Assembly: GCA_949825025.1 (NCBI GenBank)
Contig: OX463781.1
Location: 41,367,150 to 41,431,149 of the forward strand
DNA from: Siphlonurus alternatus
Taxonomy: Eukaryota; Arthropoda; Insecta; Ephemeroptera; Siphlonuridae
Length of the DNA: 64,000 nt
Direction of reading: 5' to 3'
Shown here: one piece after another, positions 25,841-38,500 of the stretch
Layout: each line of letters begins with the position of its first letter
How positions within the stretch are numbered: position 1 is the stretch's first letter
Made by a program: the position numbers and the translations under genes
The notes under the pieces: generated by a model
Databases searched by the model: none
What the model saw: only the letters and a program-made list of their open reading frames with translations
What the model was told of the DNA's origin: nothing

Positions 25841-26216
25841 ATTATATTATATTATATTATATTATATTATATTATATTATATTATATTATATTATATTAT
25901 ATTATATTATATTATATTATATTATATTATATTATATTATATTATACTATACTATACTATACTATACTATACTATACTATACTATACTATACTATACTAT
26001 ACTATACTATACTATACTATACTATACTATACTATACTATACTATACTATACTATACTATACTATACTATACTATACTATACTATACTATACTATACTAT
26101 ACTATACTATACTATACTATACTATACTATACTATACTATACTATACTATACTATACTATACTATACTATATTATATTATATTATATTATATTATATTAT
26201 ATTATATTATATTATA

Positions 26217-26220
<4 letters not shown>
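25841..26220. repeat. Compound pentanucleotide microsatellite (ATTAT)21(ACTAT)45(ATTAT)10
   Basis: Perfect units throughout: ATTAT 25841-25945, ACTAT 25946-26170, ATTAT 26171-26220, followed by (TA)n to 26281. Confidence 0.97.
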
Positions 26221-26284
<64 letters not shown>

Positions 26285-27259
26285 CAAATAATATCAGTTC
26301 TAACTGGCTATAATATAATATCCGCACCGATCTGGTATATATACTTTAACAATTTAACATAAAATACGACCAAATTCATAAACAATTTTAAAAACTAAGA
26401 TTCTATGTGCAATAAAAAAATCTCTTACCTTATATTACGCGTATTATATTAATTATACACCAACTATATATTATGTGTCATGGGGAGATAAAAATACAAC
26501 TCCACTCAAATTAACATTAAATTAAATTTATTCTTCAATGAAATTCATAAAAATATTAAAAGCTATTATATATATTTATAAATACGAACCAAAAAGCAAA
26601 AACTAGCTGAAACAAAAAGTATAATTATAATATATGGATGTAAAAAAAAAGGAAGACAAACCTATGAAAAATAGGCTTATTGTTAAATTGGTACATATGG
26701 TACATCTAGTACACCCGCCACCCGCGGGCAAACACCCGCTCCCCTCTGAAATTTTTAACAAACATTCCTGACATTATGAAATCATTTTTTACGAAATAAT
26801 TTAGACCAAAATCATCAGTGACGTACATTTCCGAGATATTCAGCAATTAAAGATTTTAGTATTATGTTTTACATGGTAGTGAAATCAGCATCTTTTTCAC
26901 ACAAAAAAACTCAAAATCTGCACCAATATGTTTTTTTGTTTGTTTTTTTTTTCCTCATGCAGCAATATAATAATTATTTTGTCCTACTTTATTTTATGAA
27001 AAAAAAAAAAAAAATAAAAAAAATGAGCAAGTTGCTATAGCCACGGTAAAATTAATCTTTCGTTCGGAAATCTCAAATACATCATTCTGAAAAGTCGCTC
27101 GAAACCAATTTATATTATAGCTGACCTGAAGATTAATTGTGAACAATAATTAAACTTGTCTAATCTCCCCCACTCCTTCTCCTCCGTATAATAAACAATT
27201 ATTGCATACAATTATATAATAAGTAAAGAGAGATCGGCGAAGCTTAGGTGGGAATAACA

Positions 27260-27290
<31 letters not shown>

Positions 27291-27342
27291 AAAATTATTA
27301 TATATAATTTATATATAATTATAATTATTATATAATAATAAA

Positions 27343-27835
27343 AGTTAAGTGTTTTGCGAGATGCACGTAATTGCTGTTTGAAAATATTAAATAACAATTA
27401 TGCAGTATAATAATATTGAAAGGGTTAAATTATTAGTTTTTGTGCCTTCTGACCACATGTTAAAAGCAAGAGAGATCGGTGAAGATGGGAATAATATTAA
27501 TATATATATTATATTATATAAATATTTAATTAATATATAGTTGTATAATAAATAAAAAAAATGCAAGATTATGTGGCAAACCGCCCTCTTTACCACATAT
27601 AGCAAATAAATTTTGATCAATAATTATTAATTAAATATTTATATGATATATACTTATTAATATATTATTCCCAACCTTCACCGATCTCTCTTGCTTTTAA
27701 CATGTGGTCAGAAGGCACGAAAACTAATAATTTAACCCTTTAATTCAATGTTATTATACTGCATAATTGTTATATATTATATAATATAATATTTACAAAC
27801 AATTACGTGCATCTTGCAAAACACTTAACTTTTCA
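27343..27835. repeat. Large inverted repeat between copies A and B
   Basis: Arms of about 180 bp: AAGTGTTTTGCGAGATGCAC / GTGCATCTTGCAAAACACTT and TTCTGACCACATGTTAAAAG / CTTTTAACATGTGGTCAGAA; turn near 27580. An additional partial unit GAGAGATCGGCGAAG lies at 27228. Confidence 0.75.
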
Positions 27836-27920
27836 CTGCTATAATATACAAAACAAAAATATGGTAGATACAGTTCCTTTAACTAAATTACAGTAAATTT
27901 TTCTTTCAAAACAAGGTAAT

Positions 27921-27924
<4 letters not shown>

Positions 27925-28011
<87 letters not shown>
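27925..28011. repeat. (AT)n microsatellite just downstream of copy B
   Basis: About 43 uninterrupted AT units, about 150 bp past the copy B stop codon. Confidence 0.95.
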
Positions 28012-28012
<1 letters not shown>

Positions 28013-28160
28013 CTTCTTCTTTTGATTCATTTTTTTATTTATTTTTTTCTTTAAAGTGAAACACAGCTTGTGAATGAATATGACAGTATGAAATGCAAAG
28101 TTAACTTTATCTGTGAATATATTTTACTTGCAAAAGTACAAAATAGTTCCAGAGTTGCAG

Positions 28161-29534
28161 TTACGAACTGGTCTCCGCGCATATGATGTGCAAGTTCGCC
28201 TTCTGTCTGAAGTTGGACGCAGAAACGAGTCCCGTCTGCTGCGCCATGCGGGCCAACAGAGACTCAGGGTCTGCCAAGAGCTGCGAGGGAGGCGCCAGCT
28301 CAGCCACACGACCGGCGTCCATCACCAACACTCGGTCACTGTCCATCACCGTGTGCAGACGGTGAGCAATGGTGAGCACCGTGAAGTCTGCAAACTTGCG
28401 CCTGATGGTCCGCTGGATCAGAGCGTCAGTCTTGGGGTCCACGTTGGCGGTGGCCTCGTCCAGCACCAGAATGTGGTTGTTGCGCACGATGGCCCTGGCC
28501 AGGCACACCAGCTGTCTCTGGCCCACACTGAAGTTGCTCCCGCCCTCCGACATGTGAGCATTCAGCCCTCCAGCAAGCTCAGACACGGCCTCCTTCAGCT
28601 CCACTTCCTCCAAAGCAGTCCACAACACCTCGTCAGAGTACTCGTCAAACGGGTCCAGGTTCTTTCTCATCGTTCCTGAGAACAGCACTGGCTCCTGAGG
28701 AATAATGGAGATGCTGGCTCGCAGCTTGTGGATACCCAGCGTGGTGGTGTCAATGCCATCAATCAAGATGCGGCCTCCCGAGCACTCGGCCAGTCGGAAG
28801 AGAGCAGAGATGAGCGAGGACTTTCCTGCTCCTGTGCGACCAACAATGCCCACCTTCTCTCCAGGGTGGATCGTGAAACTGATTTCCTTGAGGACTGCTG
28901 GCTCAGTTGGACTGTAGCGTAGAGACAGTTTCTCAAACGTGACCTCGCCTTTCATTGGCCAGCCCTTGGGAGGTTCATTTTCAGGTAAAGTCTCGAGAGC
29001 AGGCTCAGGTTCTAGCTCAGAAAACTCAAGAACTCTTTCTACGGAGGTCATCTGATTCTCAAGTTCTGCAGATTGTCTCATACCCCATTGGAACATTCCT
29101 GTTAATCCTATGGCTTGTGTAATTGCAAGGCCAACATTTCCACCGTTGTGATCACCTCCCAACACAAAAAAACTAAGAGTCACAAGAACAATATAAATCA
29201 AACATACTAAATCTAGCCAAAATCCAAAAGCACGACTAGAGGAGATGAATAGGTACCAGGCTGAGGAGTGAAGGTCTTGGTGTCTATCAAACTGAGTCTC
29301 CAAAATCTTTTGGGCTTCAAATGCCCTGATGGTAGTAAGTCCCTGAATTGAGGCATTCAGGTGAGAGAAGACCGGACTTCGAGTGATTCCTTCCAGACGC
29401 TTGACGCTGCGAGATGTGGACAAGTACACGACCCTCAGCAGATAGAAGATGATGGTTATGAAGAAGGTGGGCACGTGAAGCCAGTAGTTGACGATGGCAA
29501 CCACCACAATGATGCCCAATAAAGTGAGGCCGAT
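28161..29534 (-). CDS. Copy B exon 16: rest of TMD2 plus all of NBD2 and stop
   Basis: 1374 nt with no intron. TMD2 helices follow [18 protein letters not shown]; then [17 protein letters not shown]2 Walker [12 protein letters not shown]-loop [11 protein letters not shown], signature FSVGQRQL, Walker [14 protein letters not shown]-loop TIAHRL; ends AETSS and stop. Possible poly(A) signal (TTTATT on plus strand) at about 28034-28043. Confidence 0.96.
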   Translation of the reverse strand: MGLTLLGIIVVVAIVNYWLHVPTFFITIIFYLLRVVYLSTSRSVKRLEGITRSPVFSHLNASIQGLTTIRAFEAQKILETQFDRHQDLHSSAWYLFISSSRAFGFWLDLVCLIYIVLVTLSFFVLGGDHNGGNVGLAITQAIGLTGMFQWGMRQSAELENQMTSVERVLEFSELEPEPALETLPENEPPKGWPMKGEVTFEKLSLRYSPTEPAVLKEISFTIHPGEKVGIVGRTGAGKSSLISALFRLAECSGGRILIDGIDTTTLGIHKLRASISIIPQEPVLFSGTMRKNLDPFDEYSDEVLWTALEEVELKEAVSELAGGLNAHMSEGGSNFSVGQRQLVCLARAIVRNNHILVLDEATANVDPKTDALIQRTIRRKFADFTVLTIAHRLHTVMDSDRVLVMDAGRVAELAPPSQLLADPESLLARMAQQTGLVSASNFRQKANLHIICAETSS

Positions 29535-32500
29535 CTGAAAGTAATGTACATTTACTAATTTTTGTTTTTTCTTACAAGAGAAAATTCAATCAATCAAACA
29601 TACCTGTATAACATCCATCAGAGCTACAGGGAGCATTTCATCAATTGCGCCTATATCTTTGGAGAACCTGTTTAAGATGCGTCCTGTTGGGAAAAATATA
29701 GTTATTTATATATATTATTTCCTTAAAAAAATATGTACATTATATATTTTAAAAATTTTAGCTCTTTTAACCGTGCATTTACAACGTACTAATTATTTTT
29801 AATATTTTAAAAAATGTCAAAAATATTAATATATATTATTATAACATATTATATTTTTAGCATTTTAATTAAATAATGTATATCGCAAGGAAATAAAGAA
29901 ACTGTCTATACACACTACCTTTTTTGTTATGGAAAATAAATATATGCATTTACTAAAACTAATTAATAAATTAATATAAAAAATATAAAATACATAAGTA
30001 ACTTGTGGTTGTTAATTCATTGGGTATTTTTCCAGACTTCCCGAATTCTAAATAGTAAAATTAAAAAAAAAAATAAATTAAGTGTAGAATGGAATACCAC
30101 ATCAATGAGTTACTTTATTAAAAAAAAAAATGAATCGTCACACCGCCTCGCCTGGAAGTTAGGCAAATTGTTCAGCATAAGGAACAAGTTGGTTGCTTAT
30201 AATGTGCTAGTGGGTCAATGTTTTTTATATAGAAATTTTATTTAAGCAATAAAATCAAATTGGCTTTAATGAGCAGTAGTTCAGTGGGAGCAGTTTAAGG
30301 TTCAATTTTAAAGTTAAAAAATATATATATAAATACAATACAATAAAATGCTCCAGCTTCATATTATATACATGCAACCTGACACTAACACTGAATATTA
30401 GTTCAGTGTTGGAAAAAAGCTCATCACTAAATTAAAATGTTTAAATACCTGAAGGATTGTTGTTAAAGAAAAAAATGGTCGCTCTAGTGATTGCAGAGAA
30501 CATGCTGTCATGCAGACGCACGGAGGCCCTCATGCAGGTGTTGAAGAAGAGGAATGCACGCGCCAGGGAGATGACGAGCAAGGCCAAGATGGTCCCACTG
30601 TACACGTAGATGCTCAGATCTGTAGTCATCCACGATGGATAGTCGGAAGGAGATGTCGTGGTGTTGCTGCCGTCCATCTTTGCAAACGCTACTTTTTCCT
30701 CCTCCCAGTTTGTCCTGCGACAAAAATTATATCAGACTATCATACGCCGTTTTTTATGATAATTTTAATGGCACTATGAAATTGCATATGCTAGGAAGAA
30801 TTAATGTTAGAACAGTATTTTAAATGTTAATAGTCATCGTGATTTTATATTAATTAATTTTGACACGAAGTTATAACATTATATTTTTTTACGTATAATA
30901 AAAAAAAAAAAACATTGAGCTTTATATGATGAAATATGATAATTTTTTTATTTTTATTATTTCACCAATTATATGTACATATTAACATATTACAAAAACA
31001 AAGATATTAAAAGGAAAAGAGAATGGTGAAATGGGTTATTTTACAAGGCACTATATACGAAGCGCCAGAACACAAGAAGTGGTAAAATAACCTAGCTTTT
31101 ACTAAATAATAATACATAAAATAAAAAAAAAATAAAAAAACACACAAAACATTTCATAAAACAAATTGTCAGAATAACAGTCTCATATTATTCACTCACT
31201 GCACAAACCCATCAAATAAGATTTACACAATGGGTTGAAAATATTTGGGGATATGAGGATCTTGATGTGGGCAGGGGCTGCATTCCAAGCAGACACAGTA
31301 CGGTACTTAAGCCCAAGCTTATATGCAGAGGTGCGTGGCTTAGGAGGTATGAGTCTTGGGACTCCCTCAAGCCCTCTAACAGAGTTTCCAGAGCGAATAT
31401 TTTGCACAACATCAATATCAGTACGACCAGTTAAACAACTGTTGAAAAAAGAAAGATCAAAATACAAAAATTGCATACTGATGGGCAGAATATTGGTTTG
31501 AGGAACAGAGGGAACAGATTTACCATAGATAAACTTCAGAGCTCTATTTTGAATTGATTGAAAATTGTCAATGTTATATTGATTGGTGGGGTACGTGCCA
31601 GGCTGGGGAACCATAAGTCAAAATAGGTCTGACAAGAGTGAGGTAAGCTAATCTTTTTAACTCTTGGTGTACATCCTTGAAGGTTCCTGTTAATAAAACC
31701 CAACAACTTAGAGGAATTTGCTCTAACTGCCTCACAATGAACATTCCATTTCAAATCAGTCGAAATGTATACACCAAGTACCTTCTCAGAGTCACAATAT
31801 TCCACTATCTTATCATTTAATGTAAAAGGAATTTTCAAATCATCATCTGAGAAAGTGATATCCATTATTTTACATTTATTTTCATTCAATTTCATACCAT
31901 TATTTAATTAAACACCATAAGGAAATGTTATTGAGGTCATTTTGTAAGATCTGAATGTCAGCAAGAGTTTTAATTTTACGGTACAAAGTAGAATCATCTG
32001 CATACTAAACTAGATCTTACAGGACAGACTTTGGCAGATCAATCATGAATGGAGTATCGACTTCAATTTTTTTTATTGCAGAAATGGATAGAGGGTGCAA
32101 AGTTATGCTACCCTGATTTTTTTCAGATTTTTTTGATACCAGGAACCATTTTTAAAAAATTATTGAAAGTCCTTTTTGTGACATCACGAGGCGGCAAGTC
32201 CTATCTTTTTCTAAAGGAGCGGCGTCTCGTGACGTCACGAAAAGGAATTTCAATAATTTTTTAAAAATAGTTCCCGGTCTCAAAAAAATCTGAAAAAAAA
32301 TCAGGGTAGCATAACTTTGCGCCCTCTATCCATTTCTGCAATAAAAAAAATTGATGTCGATACTCCAGCATATGTTAAACAAAAGTGGACCAAGTACTGA
32401 ACCTTGAATAACTCCAGACGTAACATTAATTCATTATTTAATTACATGTATTGCAGTAAAATCTTGATATATTTTGGTATTATAACTCAGCATAAATTTA

Positions 32501-35500
32501 AAATTATGATTTATTTTAAGTGATAATTACTGATATTCAGCACGTAAATTATTTTATAATATTCACTAGAGATAAAATAAAAATATGATATAGTTTTAAC
32601 TTCTTAATTTTCTCTGAAAAATTTATATTCGATTGCGATTTACACATATGTTTCAACCAACTTGATTTATGTACAATATTTATTTATTCATGTTTTTTTT
32701 CTTATAATTGAAGATATTTAAATATTATTATGTAAAATTAAATAAAAACTCGACTTTCTCACAATGTCGAGTATTTCAATAGAGGCTTCAAGTCAGCTGA
32801 TTTTGCGGTGTTTCCACCGTCCCATCCAAACCTATGTAAAAAAAACTCGGAATGGCTTTTTTGGCAGTAAAGATATTTTTAGAGGAAAATAAGTTCTTGA
32901 TTCATTTTATCAGAAGACCTCTAAATGGGAGGGTTGGAGATGTTTTCAAATTGATTGCTTTAATAGTTACTGAGAAAAAAATCAAATTTTGTAACATAGA
33001 GGTTTATGGAGAAAATTTTCCCGACGGGGAACACTTGAAACCTCTATTCAAATCTCCTGACTCACCAAAATGTGACCCAGTAGTCTGCACCGCTGCCTGC
33101 CAGCTGAGCCAGGAAGAACATGGAGAGCATGATGAACACCACGCAGCAGTTGCCCCCGGCACTCAGGTATCGTCCGTACACCTTGCCGGACACCGAGCCC
33201 TTGCTGCGAACCTCCGCAACCTCAGGAGGAGCCTCTGACTGTCTGGACGCCTCCAGCTCGTGAGACTTTATGCTCTGTAAGACATGTGATTATTAGTAAA
33301 AGGAGAGTTTGTATAAATCATTTCATTAGTTATAGTTTTATTATGCTAAAGAATATTACACAATAATAGTATACAATGCATCAATTTGCATCAATTTTTT
33401 TTTAGTAGCTCAATCGAAAGAGGAGGTCGAAAAATACACTTATGAATTTTATAAGATTTTTATTCGTACTGCATCATGGCTAAAATAGAGATGTAAAGAG
33501 GTCACGTGACCTGGAGGCGGCGCCCGTGTCGCCTATGACGTCATTGAACTGTTCGGTCAGACAAACGATCGACTATATAACGCTTGTAAACAACCACGTT
33601 GCTATGGAAACAAGCAACAATTAATTTATTGTTTACAAGCGTTATATAGACGATCGTTTGCTCGACCAGACAGTTCAATGACGTCATAGGCGACACGGAC
33701 GCCGCCTCCAGGTCACGTGACCTCTTTATATCTCTATTTTAGCCATAATGCAGGACAAATAAAAATCTCATAAATTTCATAGGTATATTTTTCGATCTCC
33801 TCTTTCGATTGAGCTACTAAAAAATTTTGATGCAAATTGTTCATTATACGCTCAGTGATGGTAAAAAGCTTAATATTTTTTTTTCATTTTAGTGAAGCTA
33901 GAGGGATCGGGATTTTCAGTACCTCACAATTTAGATCATGAAATTATTTTCCCAGGAAAAAATATCATGTATATATAGTATATGAATCAACATAATATAT
34001 ATGTTGATTCATATACATATATATATATTATATATATATAATATATTCATTCAATAAATATAATTTGCACATGAATTCAAGTTTAAAAAGTGTTTGAAAA
34101 GAAGAAAGAAAAAAATTTGTTGAGTTTATAATTATAAAATGCAACTTTTTCAATGATAAATATAATAAGAACGCAAGAGACATGTATTTTATGCCCGTAC
34201 ATATTATATACACTACGTACCTACACATGATCGTGTTTAGTGCGCATTCGTTAACGACGGATAATGTTATTCTTACGAAGCATCGTCAACGAATACGCAT
34301 TAAACACTGTCATGTAAACGTAGTATATTGAAGGCGCGATGTAAATGTATCGAGATTTCCGAGTGTTGTGAGACTTGCATTTGTGATTTGCCTGGCGAGT
34401 CCCTCCAGGTGTGACGAGTTGCTACCCTCGCTGCTGCGGTACTTTCTTCTCCTCCTCGGCTCTCCCTCCGTCTCACCCTCGTCCTCTAACAGAGAGTCCT
34501 CGTCGAACTCCCGCGCCTCTTGGTCTGCCAGAAGCTGTGCGAAGTCCAGCCCCGAGGCCTGCAGTTCAGAGTACGAGCCCTGCGCCTCCACACGACCCTG
34601 CGAGATAATAAAAGTAAATTGACTTGCAGAATATTAAAGGTGTAAATTATTACTATATATCATTACAGCAAAAAATTCAAGTGGACAAAAATTTAAATAA
34701 TATATATTAAAGTATTGTTTCGTTCTGCAATTTTAATACGATTATGTAAATTAATTACTGTACAGGAGTTATATGGAAGAATGAACGTACGGCCAAATAT
34801 CACCTAAATATAAAGAAATAATATTATTCTATTCAATAAATTCTAAATAAAAAATGCTGAATATAAATAACATTACTGATCGAAATATACCATATCTAAC
34901 GACTCGTGCCTAAATAGTATTTTCTGATTGTTTCGTAATAAAGCATTAAAGTAGAGTGAGCGATTTTATTTTTTTGAATATTTTATTTTTTGAAAATAGT
35001 TTAACTCGCCCTCTATTGAAATATGAAAACCAAAAAATTCCATCTCAAATAGCTTTAACACAAAAAAATCCCAAAGTTGGTGTTTCGGAGGCCATTAACA
35101 TGCATCCTTATGGAACAGAAAACAGCTTTTTACTCCAACTTCGTCTGAACTATGGTACCAATTAAAAAACGTACCATAGTACGTACGTAATCTATTATAT
35201 GATGAATTCTTTAACGGATTTTTAATTTTTTTTTTTTTTTTTTACGGAGCCGTTTTTCCGGAAAAAAATATTGAAAATCCTTATGGGAATTAACCCGCAA
35301 AAATTTCAATATTTTTTTCGGAAAAACGGCTCTGTATTTTTTTTTTTTTTTTTTTATTTGAAAATCCATGAAAAATTCATCATATCATAGATTACGTACA
35401 TATTTTTTAATTGGTACCATAGTTCAGACGAAGTTGGAGTAAAAAGCTGTTTTCTGTTCCATAAGGATGCATGTTAATGGCCTCCGAAACACCAACTTTG

Positions 35501-38500
35501 GGAATTTTTTTGTGGTGAAGCTATTTGAGATGGAATTTTTTTGTTTTCATTTTTCAATAGAAGGCATCAGGTGAAACTATTTTTAGAAAATAAAATATTC
35601 CAAAAAATGAAATCGCTCACTCTACTTTAAACAAATTTTCAGGCATTCACGCATAGAAAATTTCTGCATGTTGTTTAATATTATATACTTTATTCTGTTA
35701 TCTGTAATTTTATCTACGCAAAATAACATAAGCTAAGATGCTAAGATGATGTCAGAAATAATGCGAATAATCAAATGTTACATCTATTTTAATGAAGGTT
35801 CCTGCATATATCAGGCATTGAGATTTTACTCTAAAAATTGCATCGAAGAAGAAGCCGTGATCGATTTAATATTAAAAAACATACTGCACAATCCTTGTCC
35901 TTCGCCTGATTTTGCTCTTGATTTTCTCCGACATTTCAAAGATTATATAATTGCTTAACGATTAATCTCATCAGTTACTGCTGGAGTCAAAGAATATTTT
36001 CCTGCAAAGGAATCGAATGAAATAGATTTTAAAAAAATCGATAATGTTCTAAAACTTAATAATTGCTTATGGTTTGAGAAAATTCAGTCTGGCAGTTTTC
36101 CTTACAACAGCTCCATTTCCGGTTTTCGTCCATAAGGCCAATGTTAAACTTCTACCTCAGTTTTCACAATACTGAAAAGGCATAATCGCTTCAAAATTTG
36201 TATACCACCTATTCATGGAGAGTTCCCTGCAAGTCTTGTTACATTCAGGCGCGCCGATTGCGAGATATCAATGTATTGATATTCATTATATTATTCATCC
36301 TTATAATCAAAGTTGTACTCAGCTAGCAGGCTTAATTATTTTAGTCTGGCCGCCATCATATTCTTAAATATTTTATAATATAAATTATTTATGAACAATT
36401 AAGACGTATAGTATAAACAGAATTATTGCAAGATATTTTAAACGTTAAATTTAAAGTAATTGGCACTCACGCTGTCCATGATGAGGATGTGGCTGGCCTG
36501 GGTGAGGTACTGCAGCTGGTGGGTCACCAACATCACCGACTTGTGCTTCAGAAAGCCGCGGATGCAGCCGTCAAAGAGGTGGCGCCCAACGTGAGCGTCC
36601 ACCGCCGAGAGAGGGTCGTCCAGCAGGTAAATGTCCGCCTCCTTGTACACCGCCCTGACGATATACAAATTGTTGTGTTAATAAAAATGATTATAATTAT
36701 TGTTATAATATTACCTTGAATTACTTTCATACCAACTTATAAACAAAGCTGAATCAAATCTTTATCATAAGAGGTCACGTTTGACTGCAGAGAAATTGTG
36801 CAACACAAAATAAATAAATTAAAAGATCATTCTGCTCTTTAAAAAAAAAGAAAATCATGTAAATTTGCTATGAATGTTGTACTGAATCATGTTAGCAGAC
36901 AAGCAAATGACTTCGTATAATTATTCTAAAATATTATGTAATAGTTTCATGAGTAGAGTGAACAATTATATTCATTTTTTTAAAGATATTAAAGACTGCC
37001 TATAATTATTTATGAATATTTAGTTAAATTAACATCAAATATAATAAACAGCTTGCTGTTAAAAAATAAATGAAACGTATCAAAATGTTGTATAATTTAT
37101 TTTGCACATGCAGTAATTTGAATTCATATTTTAGTTTAAGTGATGTACTTATTTTCATTTCATCGCTCTTTTCAAGTGTCGATCATCTTTGCTTGCTGGT
37201 TAGCATGAAATGATTGTTTTTGTTGGTTATGTTTTCATAATAAATATAAAAATAATGAATAAAGTAGCAGTAAAATAATGATAAATAAGTAATATATATA
37301 TTGAAATCAAAATGTTATACTTTTTGTATCAGAACATTAGGGTCAAAAATACTTTAATCTCTGTATGATTTTGAGTGAAATTATTCTCTTATTAATTTAT
37401 TTCTCAATGCACTAATATTTTTCTCTATATTACTGATCTAATATATTGAAGCTAGATTTTTGATGAATTTCTGTAGCGGCCGACAGGGTTAATTGTTTAA
37501 CCTTGGCCGGTATGTATATATTGCATAATATTGCTAAAAAAAAAAGAAAAAAAAAGTGATCGTGCGTAATTCGGCATGACAAAAAAAAATCAAGCTTGTA
37601 TGCAAAATACTAATAGAAGTTGTATTCTTTTGGGTTTTATGTATAAAATCATTATTTATTACAAAGAACAAAGTTATTATCATGATAACACTAAAATCGT
37701 AATAAAAAAAGAAAAAATAAGTACGTTAATTTTAACAATCTAAATATATCGCAATTTACGCCTGATCGGTTTGATGTGTACTTTCCTTAGATTATTCGCG
37801 TGTATAATATAAGAATTCAGAAGTATTAAAAGAATAGAAGCGCGTAGATGCATGATCATCTCTCACAATATAAAATTGTGCGATTTGTGATTAATTAATT
37901 TAAGAAAATGTTATTTAAGGAATTTCTGTTGTGTTTGCTACGGTCATGTAAAACTGACCTTGCCAGGCTGACTCGTGCCCTCTGACCTCCACTCAGGGAC
38001 ACCCCCCTCTCCCCCACCATGGTTCGGTCCCCGTACGGAAGCTGGGCCAGATCTCGATCCAGGGAGCACACTCTCAGAACTTCTCGATAGCGAGCCAGGT
38101 CCCAGGGCTGCCCGAAGGTGATGTTTTGCCTGAGAGAGCCAGCAAACAGCCAGGGTTCTTGAGCAGCGTAGCTCAGACGACCGTGCACCTGCACGCTACC
38201 TGCAGTCAGCGGTAACTCGCCCAGCACCGCATGGAGCAGGGACGTCTAAACACACACAATATGCAAAAATATACTTGAGAATATAATTATTATATACCGA
38301 TACACAATTTTCAATCATCATGCATATAAATAAATTATGCAAATTGTTATACAGATTTTCTGAAATCTGTTATATAATATTACATAAATATATATGTAGA
38401 AGTTAAGAAAAATTTGTAAGCAAACTTAAAACTATCGCATGATTTCCCATTCCTTTTGGTAACCTTTTTTATTTTTTATAATATTGTTGCTCAATCCCGC

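Larger units (their letters stand above)
21746..28160. other. Intergenic stretch between copy B 3' end and copy A 5' end
   Basis: No coding signal. Holds the truncated MITE at 23577, the 5S-derived piece at 23859, a foldback at 24316, the pentanucleotide array at 25841, the large inverted repeat at 27343 and the AT tract at 27925. A short GC-rich patch at 22405-22540 (CCGCGGGCCCGCTGGTCAG) is unexplained. Confidence 0.6.

Noticed and set aside
25841..26220. Regular array examined as a possible CRISPR or satellite system
   Set aside because: Pure pentanucleotide units with no spacers; a microsatellite in a eukaryotic genome.
28113..28679. Plus-strand open frame of 188 codons opposite NBD2 of copy B (and a similar one at 49022-49348)
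   Set aside because: It is the antisense of a conserved ABC exon; its composition follows the other strand's codons and it matches no family.
32852..33238. Plus-strand frame of 128 codons next to exon 13 of copy B
   Set aside because: Half is MITE/intron and half the antisense of exon 13.
34310..34378. Reading exon 12 of copy B straight through to the TGA at 34310, making B a truncated half-transporter
   Set aside because: The conserved GCAAGT donor also seen in copy C and the intact downstream exons under evident constraint make splicing more likely.
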